Positions 1-7,356 of a DNA stretch of 64,000 nt are shown piece after piece; the first letter of the stretch is position 1; every line of letters starts with the position of its first letter. The position numbers and the translations under genes were made by a program. The stretch lies in the IMG/VR virus record IMGVR_UViG_3300005096_000103, positions 1 through 64,000 of that record. One strand, 5' to 3'. Under the pieces are notes generated by a model. The model was given only the letters and a program-made list of their open reading frames with translations. It had not been told where the DNA came from and did not search any database. The stretch comes from a virus.

Positions 1-91
1 GGCTCTCTAGAGTTTAGGCTCTCTAGAGTTTAGGCTCTCTAGAGTTTAGGCTCTCTAGAGTTTAGGCTCTCTAGAGTTTAGGCTCTCTAGA
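1..91. repeat. 16-bp tandem repeat with palindromic core
   Basis: Five full copies and one partial copy of GGCTCTCTAGAGTTTA run head to tail from the window edge. Each contains the palindrome CTCTAGAG, and TAG triplets occur in successive frames because 16 is not a multiple of three. The array may start outside the window. By analogy with other sites in this window it could be a gene-end tandem duplication; it could also be a protein-binding iteron array. No gene was found inside it. Confidence 0.9.
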
Positions 92-133
92 CACCTGGAT
101 ATATTAGGAATATACTTGACTCTGGAGGACGTT

Positions 134-655
134 GTGCACACAGGCCAACGTCCCCAGGGTCTTTTTTTTATCTACTCCACGGAGGACCTATTGAGTCTCG
201 AAATGGAAGCTGTACGCTCTGATGACGCATATCCTACTTACATCTACCCAAGCGCTGAAACCTTGGTCAAAGCGTTCTGGGCTGCAGTACGTCAAGGCGC
301 TTTTGTGAATATGAGGTGTGGTATCAGACGACTTACAAAGGGGACCTCTTGTACTAAGTCAAGTTGTAATTCACTGAAAATGAATAATATGATTACAGAC
401 CTAGGCTCAGCTATCATCGTAGTCTCTATGGTTGCGTGGGACGAGGGACTTCTAACACACACACACAACCTAACGGAAGAACCAGGCATCACACTTTGGA
501 AGCCTATACTCGACTACGGTATGTACAAAGCTGGAGTCCCAGAGTCGTGTGTATTCCGAGTTGATATGCTATTCAGGACGCTATACGAAAGTTTCAGGAG
601 AGCTGAGAAACTAGCTACAGCCGACGCCCCAGAATGCCTAGGAGACAACACATGA
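134..655 (+). CDS. Hypothetical protein, 173 aa
   Basis: No family was recognised. The frame is open from a TTG at 116, but GTG at 134 is the better start because GGAGG sits five bases upstream (same CTGGAGGACGT context as the gene at 764). The product is a mixed alpha/beta soluble protein with no signal peptide or clear membrane segment. It begins about 40 bases after the 16-bp repeat array and its stop overlaps the next start as ATGA, so it heads a small + strand operon. Function cannot be inferred. Confidence 0.7.
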   Translation: MHTGQRPQGLFFIYSTEDLLSLEMEAVRSDDAYPTYIYPSAETLVKAFWAAVRQGAFVNMRCGIRRLTKGTSCTKSSCNSLKMNNMITDLGSAIIVVSMVAWDEGLLTHTHNLTEEPGITLWKPILDYGMYKAGVPESCVFRVDMLFRTLYESFRRAEKLATADAPECLGDNT

Positions 656-783
656 GCACCTACGTTCAGACGACCGTAAGAGAATTCGCGTATAGAACAC
701 TAGCCTTCGCAGGCCTAATCGCCGTCGCCGTAGTGCTCTCACTACTCATCGCCTGGAGGACGTATGGCAGTCCAATGGTTTGA
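652..783 (+). CDS. Single-pass membrane micro-protein, 43 aa
   Basis: A 43-residue reading frame starts in the ATGA overlap with the preceding gene, with AGGAG eight bases upstream. Residues about 17-35 (TLAFAGLIAVAVVLSLLIAW) form one clear hydrophobic segment preceded by an Arg-containing N-terminus, so an inner-membrane protein is expected. Its 3' end overlaps the next gene (start at 764). The tight coupling on both sides supports it as real. A lysis role is possible from size and topology alone, but nothing specific supports it. Confidence 0.6.
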   Translation: MSTYVQTTVREFAYRTLAFAGLIAVAVVLSLLIAWRTYGSPMV

Positions 784-964
784 AGTCGATGTGAAACTAG
801 GGGAGCTTAAGGATCAGATGGACATTGACGCACTAACCATGCTGACAACATCAGACAAAGTCTCACCCACATCACTAAGAACAGCGTTCTATGTAAAGCG
901 CGTAGGCGAGAACAGATACGAGAACAGACTATGGGCAATGTACATGATCGACACGGCCCTCTAA
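764..964 (+). CDS. Hypothetical protein, 66 aa
   Basis: A short soluble protein whose ATG is preceded by GGAGGACGT. It overlaps the end of the membrane micro-protein by 20 bases and the proposed start of the downstream gene by about 34 bases, so translation is probably coupled. No motif was recognised. Confidence 0.55.
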   Translation: MAVQWFEVDVKLGELKDQMDIDALTMLTTSDKVSPTSLRTAFYVKRVGENRYENRLWAMYMIDTAL

Positions 965-1668
965 AAGGGTATGGTCCTCTAGGAAGATATGACGACTTCG
1001 CCACAGCTAGGGAGGGTATAAAAGATACTGTGTCTTTAGCTAAAGCACACCAAAGGTACATCCACACCTGCACAGACGAGGGGAGGCTACTGTTCAAAAA
1101 TCGACGTGTAATACTCGCTGCAGGCCTTCCCGTCGCAATACAGTGTTTAAAGTCCATACAACGAAAATACGTTCGCCCGATAGGCACACCAAGGGTTGGC
1201 GCGTCAGTATTGAGAGCACATGACGTTGGTCACTTTGTAAAGTATATCGACGACGTTGCGGGCAAGTTGACCCGAGTAATGCATCGACTCCACAAAGGCG
1301 ACACAACTGGGTACATCCTAATTAGACTAGAGAAGTGGGATAGATTCACCCGAATCGAAAACGCCTTAGAGTCAATGTTACAAGACGCTACACACGCTGA
1401 AGATATAAGTAGCCGACTTAAGTTCTTAGACGACCCTCCCGCTGCAATAGGCTACTTCACTAGGGAGTACGGACGATTACATCGAGAGTCACACATAGGA
1501 CGAAACATCGTCGATATGCATAAGTTATACCCAGACGTGAGGGACCCGCCTGTCTACCCTAGCAGCCTAGAACTGGAAGACCTACGCCGCATGGTCGCAA
1601 AGGTGATAGAGTTGAAAGACGTGTTCGACTCTAAAAACTTCTTCGACTCTAAAAACTTCTTCACTTAA
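931..1668 (+). CDS. Hypothetical protein, 245 aa
   Basis: A long + strand frame rich in Arg, His and Asp, with no recognised family. The ATG at 931 lacks a convincing ribosome binding site and overlaps the previous gene, so the true start may lie downstream or depend on coupling. The C-terminus carries a perfect in-frame 18-nt duplication (1624-1641 and 1642-1659) encoding DSKNFF twice just before the stop. Repeat copies around gene ends recur in this genome. Function unknown. Confidence 0.6.
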   Translation: MGNVHDRHGPLKGYGPLGRYDDFATAREGIKDTVSLAKAHQRYIHTCTDEGRLLFKNRRVILAAGLPVAIQCLKSIQRKYVRPIGTPRVGASVLRAHDVGHFVKYIDDVAGKLTRVMHRLHKGDTTGYILIRLEKWDRFTRIENALESMLQDATHAEDISSRLKFLDDPPAAIGYFTREYGRLHRESHIGRNIVDMHKLYPDVRDPPVYPSSLELEDLRRMVAKVIELKDVFDSKNFFDSKNFFT

Positions 1669-1683
1669 ATGGTATAAGAAAGT
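1667..1683 (+). promoter_or_regulatory. Candidate phage promoter motif, copy A
   Basis: AAATGGTATAAGAAAGT begins at the stop of the preceding gene. It differs at only two positions from 40587-40603 (AATTGGTATAAGATAGT) and resembles 40892-40913. All three copies lie in + strand non-coding gaps upstream of a reading frame. It could be read by the phage RNA polymerase or be a host-type -10 region; the sequence does not decide. Confidence 0.45.
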
Positions 1684-1687
1684 GTAG

Positions 1688-1753
1688 GAGTCACTTACAC
1701 TCGTCTTATCTAAGCGTAAAACACGCTGACAATAAGACGAGTGTAAGTGACTC
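1688..1753. other. Long perfect inverted repeat (21-bp arms)
   Basis: Positions 1688-1708 and 1733-1753 are perfect reverse complements (GAGTCACTTACACTCGTCTTA and its partner). The 24-nt spacer carries a nested inverted repeat, AGCGT/ACGCT (1713-1717 and 1723-1727). No T-tract follows, so it is not a typical intrinsic terminator. It begins five bases after the promoter-like motif, so it could be a 5' RNA hairpin, an operator or a recombination/replication site. Confidence 0.85.
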
Positions 1754-1839
1754 ACAAACACAACACGACTACGGTACGTTTTATCTCCAGAATATTCTGA
1801 AGGTAAAGCAGTAGTAAAACCTAAGACCAGGAGGCTATC

Positions 1840-1875
1840 ATGAACGTCGACTCAGTTCCCGTTTGGTGGGAGTAG
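1840..1875 (+). CDS. Mini-ORF, 11 aa, possible leader peptide
   Basis: An ATG with a near-perfect AGGAGG seven bases upstream opens an 11-codon frame, MNVDSVPVWWE, ending at TAG. The next base block folds into a branched structure and a terminator. Adjacent Trp codons and a terminator directly downstream resemble an attenuator leader, although a phage has no obvious Trp operon here. It may instead be the remnant of a longer gene. The strong ribosome binding site is the main support. Confidence 0.35.
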   Translation: MNVDSVPVWWE

Positions 1876-1946
1876 AAGGGTCAGGCGAGGGTAAAGCCTT
1901 GTAGAGGGGAGTGCTATTGCATTCCCCTCACCCTTCTTTTTTTTTT
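1875..1946 (+). terminator. Branched RNA ending in a strong intrinsic terminator
   Basis: GAAGGGT at 1875-1881 pairs with ACCCTTC at 1930-1936 as a closing stem. Inside are AGGC/GCCT (1883-1886 and 1896-1899) and an 11-bp hairpin, GAGGGGAGTGC with GCATTCCCCTC (1904-1914 and 1919-1929, one G-U pair), followed by ten T residues (1937-1946). The inner hairpin and T-tract make a rho-independent terminator. The outer stem gives a possible three-way junction, which is more structure than a terminator needs. Confidence 0.8.
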
Positions 1947-1987
1947 AGCTACGCACCTAGCAGTACACACACAACCCAAGGAACAAC

Positions 1988-2365
1988 ATGGAAGAAGTAC
2001 AAGCATTCGTTTCACCCCTGGGCGCATTTCCTAGCGTCGAAGAACTTATCAGGTTCGTACTCTTTGCAGCCGGAGCAGCGTACGGAGCCACACAGATCGT
2101 AAGGACCTTACGGGATGCGGCGCTGAGCAAAAAGTACCCTAACCTCAAAGGTGTTGACTACACAAAGTGGAAGAAGTATAGCCGTTGGGCCTTGCGAGCA
2201 GTGTCACTCCTCGTAGGCATCGCCAGTGTCTGGTGGATGATGCGCAGCCAATGGGCCCTCCCTATCGGGATTTTCAGTGGCGCATTCTCCTCAACTCTGG
2301 TAAAGTACGGAAAGAGACTTCTAGCTAAAAAGGCGGGAGTTACGTTAGACGAAGAAGAAAAGTAG
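1988..2365 (+). CDS. Membrane protein, holin-like topology, 125 aa
   Basis: The ATG is preceded by AAGGAAC. Hydrophobic stretches lie at about residues 20-40, 68-88 and 90-110, with a basic, then acidic (DEEEK) C-terminus. Size and two to three transmembrane segments fit a phage holin or other inner-membrane protein, but no holin family was recognised and no endolysin gene is in the window. It starts just after the strong terminator, so it has its own promoter or relies on readthrough. Its end overlaps a roughly 22-nt tandem duplication (AAAGTAGCTGTGAG twice, about 2358-2396). Confidence 0.6.
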   Translation: MEEVQAFVSPLGAFPSVEELIRFVLFAAGAAYGATQIVRTLRDAALSKKYPNLKGVDYTKWKKYSRWALRAVSLLVGIASVWWMMRSQWALPIGIFSGAFSSTLVKYGKRLLAKKAGVTLDEEEK

Positions 2366-2389
2366 CTGTGAGCGAGAGGGAAAGTAGCT

Positions 2390-2857
2390 GTGAGAGAAGT
2401 AAAGAAAACTGGTCTCCTAAATAACAGGAAGACAAACCAGATGGTTGAAGAGCACCATAGTCAGGTATGGGTGGCACTTAATTTCCTAGCAGGACCTAGC
2501 TCTGATAGAGTTGAGATAGACGATATAGCTAAACTCTTAATCAGTATAAATACAGTGGATAAACTGATATATCCTATCAACAACCTCTGTCTAGACCACC
2601 CATCTAAAGTAGCTTGGACAGCCGATCTAGTCATAAGTTCTGTACTTAGTCTCGTATTTAAAGAGATGGCTACGTTAGATCCGCAGGTTGCGGAAACCCC
2701 CGGAACGTATATACGTGTAGTCAGCCCTCAGTTCCACAACGTGTTCTCTGTGCACACTGACATAGCGTGGTTAGTTGATAGCTATTCAAGCTTTGAACTA
2801 AAAGCTAAGTGCCAGAATATACTTAATCGTGTGTCTGACGGAGAGTTGCTAGACTGA
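2390..2857 (+). CDS. Hypothetical protein, 155 aa
   Basis: Starts at GTG 2390 with GAGAGGG upstream; that start lies in the second copy of the repeat that ends the previous gene. It is a soluble, largely helical protein with no recognised motif. The stop (2855-2857) lies in the first of three 19-bp tandem copies. Function unknown. Confidence 0.6.
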   Translation: MREVKKTGLLNNRKTNQMVEEHHSQVWVALNFLAGPSSDRVEIDDIAKLLISINTVDKLIYPINNLCLDHPSKVAWTADLVISSVLSLVFKEMATLDPQVAETPGTYIRVVSPQFHNVFSVHTDIAWLVDSYSSFELKAKCQNILNRVSDGELLD

Positions 2858-2893
2858 CGGAGAGTTGCTAGACTGACGGAGAGTTGCTAGACT
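2835..2893 (+). repeat. Three 19-bp tandem repeats across a stop codon
   Basis: CTGACGGAGAGTTGCTAGA is repeated perfectly at 2835-2853, 2854-2872 and 2873-2891. The upstream gene stops at TGA in the second copy, and a further in-frame TAG follows. It is one of a family of stop-codon duplications seen in this window. Confidence 0.95.
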
Positions 2894-2914
2894 AAACACC
2901 TATAGGAGTAACAA

Positions 2915-3358
2915 ATGCCAATCGATTCAGAGTACGAGATTCTGTGTGACGCACAGAGCTTCAAAAGTATCTACATGGACTTCTTCAGACTTGTAGGATA
3001 TAGCCCAGGAGATCTCTCAGAAATCGAGAGAATCTTCAATGTAGCAGAGGAGAAGCTAGGAGTGAGTTCGAGAGAACTTAGACTGATGAAAAGGATCTCA
3101 ACGCCTAAAGGTCGTGTTCAGATAGGGGTGATCCAACGAGGAAGACTCGTACCGTTAACCCGGTACCGCGCAAAGACTACAACACCTGGCGCGCCAACAA
3201 CTAAGACAGCGCATAGCTACGGGATCGAAGGCGCAGACCTTAAGGATATAGGATTGTTGTCTAGAGGTAATAAGCCTACCTCTCGGGACACCGGAGAGTA
3301 CTACGGGTCCTTCTCAAACAAGCAGCTTAAAGAGAAGCGCGACGCCGCCGCTAAATAG
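2915..3358 (+). CDS. Hypothetical protein, 147 aa
   Basis: ATG with AGGAG nine bases upstream. The N-terminal half is helical and acidic; the C-terminal half is basic and rich in Thr, Gly and Lys, ending KEKRDAAAK. No family was recognised. It is the last gene of the left + strand group and overlaps the convergent - strand gene by 45 bases. Confidence 0.65.
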   Translation: MPIDSEYEILCDAQSFKSIYMDFFRLVGYSPGDLSEIERIFNVAEEKLGVSSRELRLMKRISTPKGRVQIGVIQRGRLVPLTRYRAKTTTPGAPTTKTAHSYGIEGADLKDIGLLSRGNKPTSRDTGEYYGSFSNKQLKEKRDAAAK

Positions 3359-3682
3359 TACGGAAACGATACCACTCCCAATCAGGATCTTCGTCTTAAT
3401 CCTCGTGAACTCAACAACAAGATCCCTTAGGTCTGAGGTTACTATAGCTGTATCTTTGCTTAGTCTAGTTAGATTTCTCTCTAATGACATCTCTTTCTTC
3501 TCTAGGGCGATGTCGAGGCGTACAAGCTTTTCCCTGAAAGACTTGCTGTTGAGACTGTCACGCTCGCTTAGTGTAGCAAGAGCAACCTTAACATCTTGAA
3601 TGAGACGCTTTAATTCACGCTCATCGCTTTTGATGTCTCTCAACGTATCGAGAATATGTCTCTTGTTCTCCGCCCAAGTCAT
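3314..3682 (-). CDS. Coiled-coil protein with C-terminal membrane anchor, 122 aa
   Basis: Residues about 5-95 are a charged heptad-like helix rich in Lys, Glu, Arg and Leu. Residues about 98-120 (ILIGSGIVSVLFSGGVALLF) form one hydrophobic anchor. This layout matches small phage lysis-associated membrane proteins such as the XhlA type, but sequence identity to them is not evident by eye. Start ATG has GGAAGG upstream. It overlaps the start of the upstream membrane gene, so it is co-transcribed at the very end of the virion module. Confidence 0.65.
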   Translation of the reverse strand: MTWAENKRHILDTLRDIKSDERELKRLIQDVKVALATLSERDSLNSKSFREKLVRLDIALEKKEMSLERNLTRLSKDTAIVTSDLRDLVVEFTRIKTKILIGSGIVSVLFSGGVALLFKLLV

Positions 3683-4367
3683 GGCCGTACCTTCCGTAAT
3701 CTACTTCTATGTAAATAAACCCAGTGAACCACATCAGATACTCAGCTACTCTGAGAACGCTAGCAACAGTGCACTCTGAATAACTTCCAGAGTGTGGGTA
3801 GAAGGCCAGAAATAAATGTGTACCAAGTCCAAAGGCAATATACCACTCAAACCCTTTAGCCGTAAATACTTTTGCTGACTTAGTGTACAGTGTCCCTATG
3901 TATATAGTAGCCCACAACAGCCCTAGATACAAGTCTAGCGGTCTAGTAACGTAAGGTATATAAGACACAAGACTATCCAGCGCAGGACCCGCTGAACTTA
4001 GTAAGAGACCTGTGACTAGAATAACACCAACAAAATAAGGCCACACAGCCTTTGGACCACCAGTCCTAGACCATACAATTCCCAACAGTAGGAATACAGA
4101 GAACATAAGTCTATTAACGAATGTGAACCAAGGGTACCACGACGTAACAACGTCTGTAGTAGCGGGGAGTGACATAAGAGCGAGCATCACAGCACTACAA
4201 GCCGCGAGCATCCCAAATGCAGTAGACCAGAACAACGTTAAAACGTGTAACGACCTAGATACGCATACACCCTCCGGAGTAAACGTACGACAATACCTAC
4301 GGTACGATAGATCTGCACATCCTAGACACAATAAAGCGCTAATACCCTCAAGGTATAGTGTATTCAT
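3621..4367 (-). CDS. Polytopic membrane protein, 248 aa
   Basis: Six or seven hydrophobic segments span the protein (roughly residues 5-22, 40-65, 78-100, 108-128, 145-162, 172-190 and 207-222), so it is an integral inner-membrane protein. The ATG has AAGAGG upstream. It overlaps the coiled-coil/anchor gene by 62 bases, a layout that suggests coupled expression. A role at the host membrane late in infection (lysis or exclusion) is only an inference. Confidence 0.65.
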   Translation of the reverse strand: MNTLYLEGISALLCLGCADLSYRRYCRTFTPEGVCVSRSLHVLTLFWSTAFGMLAACSAVMLALMSLPATTDVVTSWYPWFTFVNRLMFSVFLLLGIVWSRTGGPKAVWPYFVGVILVTGLLLSSAGPALDSLVSYIPYVTRPLDLYLGLLWATIYIGTLYTKSAKVFTAKGFEWYIAFGLGTHLFLAFYPHSGSYSECTVASVLRVAEYLMWFTGFIYIEVDYGRYGHDLGGEQETYSRYVERHQKR

Positions 4368-4405
4368 CGATTTAACCTCTTAGCAGTCCTAGCACTCTAG
4401 CTTTT

Positions 4406-4840
4406 CTAGCCAGCATCGCTAAACCAAGCCTTAACAGATATACCCGCTGTAGCCTTGTAACTTAAGAAGTAGTTGAGGGTGGTATCAGAGATCTCTAGGA
4501 GACCACTATAACCTGCAGGTAGAATAATCGTGATGTTGTCAGCGATAGTAGGATCAGCAACAACAGCAGCATTAGGGTCGAGTCGGATGAACGCAGGACC
4601 CGCGCTCCCAATCACAACTCGTATAACACTCATGGCTCCTGCAGTGATCTGCCAGTTACCACCTGTAGAGTCTATGGTGACAGCTTTTGAGACACCACCA
4701 GGACTAAAGGCCTGGTGCATACTTAACCGACCATTACGAGCTGAAATTAGACTCGCCTTACCTGACGACTTCTCAGTACCCGCGATAGGCATAGCCCAGA
4801 GAACCTTCTCCCCAACTTTCCTTACGAAATTACGTAACAT
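4406..4840 (-). CDS. Probable small virion protein, 144 aa
   Basis: A beta-rich protein with a basic N-terminus (LRNFVRKVGEKVL) followed by a Gly/Ala/Thr-rich region that reads like a small beta-sandwich. It follows the baseplate genes, so a tail or baseplate accessory or receptor-binding role is possible. Start ATG has AAGGTGATC upstream. No family was recognised. Confidence 0.55.
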   Translation of the reverse strand: MLRNFVRKVGEKVLWAMPIAGTEKSSGKASLISARNGRLSMHQAFSPGGVSKAVTIDSTGGNWQITAGAMSVIRVVIGSAGPAFIRLDPNAAVVADPTIADNITIILPAGYSGLLEISDTTLNYFLSYKATAGISVKAWFSDAG

Positions 4841-4874
4841 GAGATCACCTTTTCTTAGTTAGCTGTTAAACAGT

Positions 4875-4926
4875 GTACTAGTTGTTAAACATCACATAGC
4901 GTACTAGTTGTTAAACATCACATAGC
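4875..4926. repeat. Two 26-bp tandem repeats across a stop codon
   Basis: GTACTAGTTGTTAAACATCACATAGC occurs as two perfect copies (4875-4900 and 4901-4926), with a partial third before them. The - strand gene ending at 4904 has its TAG inside the repeat and meets a second in-frame stop (TGA, 4892-4894) in the next copy. Confidence 0.9.
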
Positions 4927-5248
4927 CAACATTCAATGTCCATGCCCCAAAGGCGAAGCCTGCATCAACAACAAAAGCAAAGAACTGGCCACCATCTAGT
5001 GCTACAAAGTTCTCTTCACCATCACGTAGGATAAACTGCTGCCCTGTTTTAGAATATTTAGTCCCATCCCACATATGAACTTCAACGCCTAATTCGCTAC
5101 CGGCGCCTGTATCGTCAAACCCGAGAATCATCTCCATCTTACCACGCGCATCGTAGGAGTTTCTAATGACTTGGACACCTGCAGGTACAACTCCAACGTC
5201 CAGGCTGTCCGCGGCGGTGCTACCGTCCCATATAATATTTCTAGACAT
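4904..5248 (-). CDS. Probable small virion protein, 114 aa
   Basis: A compact beta-rich protein (pattern ..FAFVVDAGFAFGAWTLNVGYVMFNN) with no membrane segment. Its ATG directly follows the stop of the 630-residue baseplate-region gene (TAGATG). Position and composition suggest a tail-tip or host-contact protein, possibly paired with the neighbour at 4406. It ends inside a 26-bp tandem repeat. Function not established. Confidence 0.55.
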   Translation of the reverse strand: MSRNIIWDGSTAADSLDVGVVPAGVQVIRNSYDARGKMEMILGFDDTGAGSELGVEVHMWDGTKYSKTGQQFILRDGEENFVALDGGQFFAFVVDAGFAFGAWTLNVGYVMFNN

Positions 5249-7141
5249 CTAACAAGTTCCTCCGTCACCTAGATCGCTAGGCAGACTTTGCCCGTCGTTA
5301 CTAGTCATTATTTTAGATCCGTTGTTTGTTATCCCTGCTAGAGTCTCAAGTTCACTAACTGAGATCTCAGCGTCTCTTAACAGGACGTTTAGACTGTCTT
5401 GTGCAGTCTTAGTATCCTCAGCCTCACTAGGAGATCGGCTACCAAGACTACCACCTAAGATACCACCACTATCCTCAGTAAGTCCAGTATCTCCGAAGAT
5501 CATATCTAGCAGTGATACAAACGAATCTATAGTTGACGCGCCTGTAGCTGCAGCGACGAGAACAATGCCTGTGACAAAATCACCACTGTCTTCGTAGGGT
5601 GGCTTATTTAATGTTTCGTCACCAAAGAGCGCAGTGTTAACTTCTGATAGTAAGAATCTACTCCCACCTTTCCCTGCAAAAGGGTAGAGGTAGCCTTCAA
5701 ATGCTAGAGCCTCAACAAGGTTCTGTAGTTCTTGCATTGCATCGACTAACGCTTCAACGCGCGTGAGGTAGAACTGTGTCGTACTAGTGAGGAAGTCTAT
5801 ATACTCAGAGAACTCGTCAACTTTAGATGATAGTATATTATCCCGGACAAAAGCGAGTGTATCTTGTAGATATAGAATAATATTGAGCAAGGGAGGGAAG
5901 ATATGTAAGGGTGAGCTAAGTGCAGTCCAGTTAGGAACTTTGCCACCGAAGGATTGTGCACCACCTGCTCTAAAATGTAGAGGATTAACACGTACGACAT
6001 TTGATACTCCGTAGTGTTCAAGCTCTGTAGTCAGGTAGGTAACAGCATCCCCGACGTTAACCTGCCCACCAGGTCCAACGCTACGATCTGGTTCAGAGAT
6101 CTCAATAGAGTAACCTACAGCAAAGTAGTAGGTTTTCGATCCGTCTTTCTTGAGCCCATTGACTGGGAGACGTTGGACGCTAGTATTGCTAGTGCTGAAG
6201 ATAAGGAGACTAGCCAGCTTCTCAGGCGTGTAGGCGACCTGGATAGGGATGTCAACCTGCATGTACACACGTACACCCGTCACAATGACAGTAACACCCG
6301 TGAACAACGACTTTATATTCTCAAGGATAGGTACAGTATCCCACCTCAGATAGACTGACAACGTATCAACATCGTCTAGTCCGTCACTAATGTCAGCTAT
6401 AGTATGTAAATCCTCAATACCGTCCTCACCATCCTCAAAGAAAGCGCTTACATCTGGGGAAGCTTGACCTTGAATACGTTCTGTAAGATTCTGAGGGACA
6501 GGGAGGATATAGGCACCAGGAGGTGTAGGAGTTAATTCACTGAGAAGGTTGTAGAGTCTAAAGACCTTAGAGAGCAACGACCCAAGACTCTTCGCCCCGG
6601 TCATTAGTACGATACCTGCAACGTAGGAGTCTTCAGGGTACACAGGTCTAGATAGGTCACGCGTATCGTAGATCGTAGCAGCGAACTCCTGGAAGAACCC
6701 CCAGGTTCCACCTTTACCAGAAGAGTTACCACTAGCACCGAAGTTAGGTGGCGATGCTGTAAGGATAGGGTAATCCTCAATGTCAAGTCTGAATGTACCA
6801 CGAAGTCCTACTAGATCATCCAACCCAGACTCGTCAACAACTTCAATAAGATCTGAGGGAACACCTTCAGTAGCAAGTACAGGGAGGATAAGCAGGTGTG
6901 TGCCGAACCCTACGTATAGAGACTCAAGCAAGTTAGACAGCTGGTCAATGAGTGTAGTGAGAGCCATCATCAAAGGGTCAGTCTCTGCGAGGAGTAGAAG
7001 CTTAGCCGCCTTAGACATCTCTATGATGATATCCATCGCCGAAGCTATGCTATCAACAGTGTTCTTTACCATCCTGACACCAACAGGGATCTCAGGAGGG
7101 ATTTTGTATCTAAAGTCTTGCCACGACCTCTCTTTGCTCAC
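5249..7141 (-). CDS. Baseplate-region protein with internal duplication, 630 aa
   Basis: No family was recognised. It appears to contain two related modules. Each has amphipathic helices followed by a KGG.. / P-Y-x-D-S / (V/T)GIVL block: about residues 142-200 (KGGTWGFFQEF ... DSYVAGIVL) and about 478-540 (KGGSRFLLSEV ... GDFVTGIVL). The middle has a beta-rich stretch with GVTVIVTGVRVYMQVDIP. It starts with GTG in a 4-nt GTGA overlap with the small gene upstream. Position next to the spike makes a baseplate wedge or tail-tip role likely, by context only. Confidence 0.6.
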   Translation of the reverse strand: MSKERSWQDFRYKIPPEIPVGVRMVKNTVDSIASAMDIIIEMSKAAKLLLLAETDPLMMALTTLIDQLSNLLESLYVGFGTHLLILPVLATEGVPSDLIEVVDESGLDDLVGLRGTFRLDIEDYPILTASPPNFGASGNSSGKGGTWGFFQEFAATIYDTRDLSRPVYPEDSYVAGIVLMTGAKSLGSLLSKVFRLYNLLSELTPTPPGAYILPVPQNLTERIQGQASPDVSAFFEDGEDGIEDLHTIADISDGLDDVDTLSVYLRWDTVPILENIKSLFTGVTVIVTGVRVYMQVDIPIQVAYTPEKLASLLIFSTSNTSVQRLPVNGLKKDGSKTYYFAVGYSIEISEPDRSVGPGGQVNVGDAVTYLTTELEHYGVSNVVRVNPLHFRAGGAQSFGGKVPNWTALSSPLHIFPPLLNIILYLQDTLAFVRDNILSSKVDEFSEYIDFLTSTTQFYLTRVEALVDAMQELQNLVEALAFEGYLYPFAGKGGSRFLLSEVNTALFGDETLNKPPYEDSGDFVTGIVLVAAATGASTIDSFVSLLDMIFGDTGLTEDSGGILGGSLGSRSPSEAEDTKTAQDSLNVLLRDAEISVSELETLAGITNNGSKIMTSNDGQSLPSDLGDGGTC

Positions 7142-7356
7142 TTAGTGTCCCCCGTATCGCTTGTAATAGCTACCGACCCTACGAGACCTTTGCGGCGATA
7201 TTCCGTAGCCACAATACATCTCTGCGCCTCGTTAGCGTACTGTACGTTTTTCATCCTAGCCGCGAGGTGTAAGAGCTTCGTAGCTGAGGATATGATGTTT
7301 GATAGAGTGCTAGCTTTTCTAGTAATAGACATAGGTACTAACCTCCGAATAGACAT
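7138..7356 (-). CDS. Hypothetical protein, 72 aa
   Basis: A small, basic, helical protein wedged between the spike gene and the 630-residue gene, adjoining the first and overlapping the second by four bases. No motif was recognised. Tight packing within the baseplate cluster supports a real gene, perhaps a small baseplate or chaperone component. Confidence 0.5.
   Translation of the reverse strand: MSIRRLVPMSITRKASTLSNIISSATKLLHLAARMKNVQYANEAQRCIVATEYRRKGLVGSVAITSDTGDTK

Noticed and set aside
1957-2148. - strand frame over the start of the holin-like gene
   Set aside because: It is antisense to a better supported gene and has no ribosome binding site.
1988-2365. Firm call as holin
   Set aside because: Topology fits, but there is no endolysin nearby and no recognisable holin signature, so only the topology is reported.
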